Positions 20,097 through 20,723 of a stretch of DNA of 20,723 nucleotides are shown piece after piece. The position numbers were made by a program, and so were the translations under genes. The notes under the pieces are model-generated. The model made no database searches, was not told where the DNA came from, and worked only from the letters and a program-made list of their open reading frames with translations. Numbering within the stretch: the first letter of the stretch is position 1; each line of letters starts with the position of its first letter. Source of the stretch: a virus; the IMG/VR virus record IMGVR_UViG_3300020083_000864, positions 1 through 20,723 of that record; one strand, 5' to 3'.

Positions 20097-20723
20097 CTAT
20101 AGTTTTCCATTGGTTCTGTGAGGATCAGGATTTTGGTCTGATAAGCCTTTTTCAAGTAACTCTTCAAAGGTGTGCAATTGTTTCAAATAATCCCAATCAT
20201 CATCAATATTTATAGAAACATAACTTACGGTTTCATCTATGTTCTTAGTTGGTTCACCATTCGCATCCATTCCCGGTTGAACAGTGATAATAGAACCAAG
20301 ATAATTTTGATCGAAAGCACTTGTTTTGGATAGCTTATTTTGAACATCCACAAATTTAATGACCTTACCGTGTCTGACAGGACCGAAGTAATATCCTTTC
20401 ATGGTAAACATTAATGTCCAAACCATAACTCTACTTGATTGAAAGTCGCCGTCATATGCGTCTGTAAATGTCACTTGCTCCAAATCTATTGAGATATCAA
20501 CTGGTTCTTCTAGTCCATCTATCAAATAAACAGAAGGTGTATAGCTAGGCTGGAAGAATGGAATAATTTGTTCAATTATTTGAATGCCGTCTTCCATGTT
20601 CAAGGCAGTCACATGCAAAGTAAAGTTTAATATATAAGGCGTTGGAGTGTATACGAAATCGTTTCCGTCTGGGCCTGAAACTTTCAATTTTTGAATCTGC
20701 GAAACTCTTCTTTCTGGATCATA
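20097..20723 (-). CDS. 15: Tail completion and sheath stabiliser protein gp15, C-terminal part
   Basis: The frame is open to the window edge, so the N terminus is missing; 208 residues are visible against 272 in T4 gp15. The visible start is 'YDPERRVSQIQKLKVSG', then 'TPYILNFTLHVTALNMEDGIQIIEQIIPFFQPSYTPSVYLI', 'DAYDGDFQSSRVMVWTLMFTMKGYYFGPV', which are the T4 gp15 signatures (Glu-Asp-Gly-x-Gln-Ile-x-Glu-Gln-Ile-x-Pro-Phe-Phe and the WTL-FT-K-YYxGP block). The TTG at 20687 is not the true start. gp15 forms a hexameric ring that caps the tail tube and sheath at the head-proximal end. Its position before gp16 is the T4 order. Confidence 0.93.
   Translation of the reverse strand, partial: YDPERRVSQIQKLKVSGPDGNDFVYTPTPYILNFTLHVTALNMEDGIQIIEQIIPFFQPSYTPSVYLIDGLEEPVDISIDLEQVTFTDAYDGDFQSSRVMVWTLMFTMKGYYFGPVRHGKVIKFVDVQNKLSKTSAFDQNYLGSIITVQPGMDANGEPTKNIDETVSYVSINIDDDWDYLKQLHTFEELLEKGLSDQNPDPHRTNGKL
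20207..20214 (-). promoter_or_regulatory. Possible late promoter within gene 15 for gene 16
   Basis: Exact minus-strand TATAAATA inside gene 15, 120 bases before the gp16 start. No other late promoter is seen before genes 16, the ATPase gene or 17, so it may serve them, but a chance match is possible. Confidence 0.4.

Noticed and set aside
1-20723. tRNA genes, CRISPR arrays, insertion sequences, homing endonucleases or introns
   Set aside because: Looked for by eye; no cloverleaf with CCA-side features, spaced direct repeats, transposase motifs or interrupted conserved genes were found.

Overview
The window is part of the genome of a T4-like contractile-tailed phage (Straboviridae-like or Kyanoviridae-like myovirus). 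The minus strand carries the T4 structural series in the T4 order: tail completion protein gp15, small terminase gp16, large terminase gp17, sheath gp18, tube gp19, portal gp20, a small core protein, prohead protease gp21, scaffold gp22 and major capsid gp23. Exact copies of the T4-type late promoter TATAAATA precede most of these genes. The host is probably an alphaproteobacterium, because the phage carries a GapR/DUF2312 gene, a family largely confined to that class and its phages. The AT-rich composition would fit a lineage like Caulobacter phage Cr30, but this is only a suggestion.

Layout. Positions 1-9197 hold plus-strand, mostly accessory genes. In order they are: the 3' end of a HAD-type nucleotidase, a small FmdB-like protein with its own late promoter, PhoH ATPase, a PAAR spike-tip protein, a DUF2786 protein, a short unknown, and a DUF932/TIGR03299 protein behind a near-consensus sigma70 promoter. 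Then come three membrane proteins (the third LemA-like), GapR, an unknown, and a tightly packed series YqeY-like, PTH2-like, SLOG/DprA-like, NadE. A bidirectional terminator at 9210-9233 separates this half from the convergent minus-strand structural genes at 9253-20723.

How the genes work together. The minus-strand genes build and fill the head and make the tail. gp20, the core protein, gp21, gp22 and gp23 assemble and mature the prohead. gp16 and gp17 package DNA. gp18, gp19 and gp15 form and cap the tail. The plus-strand genes look like host-takeover and metabolic functions: NAD synthesis, nucleotide-binding SLOG, tRNA-linked YqeY and PTH2, nucleoid binding by GapR, and envelope proteins.

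Most notable is a 160-residue stand-alone P-loop protein encoded between gp16 and gp17. It matches the ATPase half of the gp17 terminase motif for motif and spacing for spacing, but has Asn where gp17 has the catalytic Glu. Also unusual are a late promoter lying wholly inside the loop of an intrinsic terminator (gp19/gp20), a second late promoter framed by an inverted repeat (before gp19), five late promoters in one 250-bp gap (gp21/gp22), and a long acidic-then-basic tail on the portal protein at the place where T4 has gene 67. No tRNA, CRISPR array or insertion sequence was seen.
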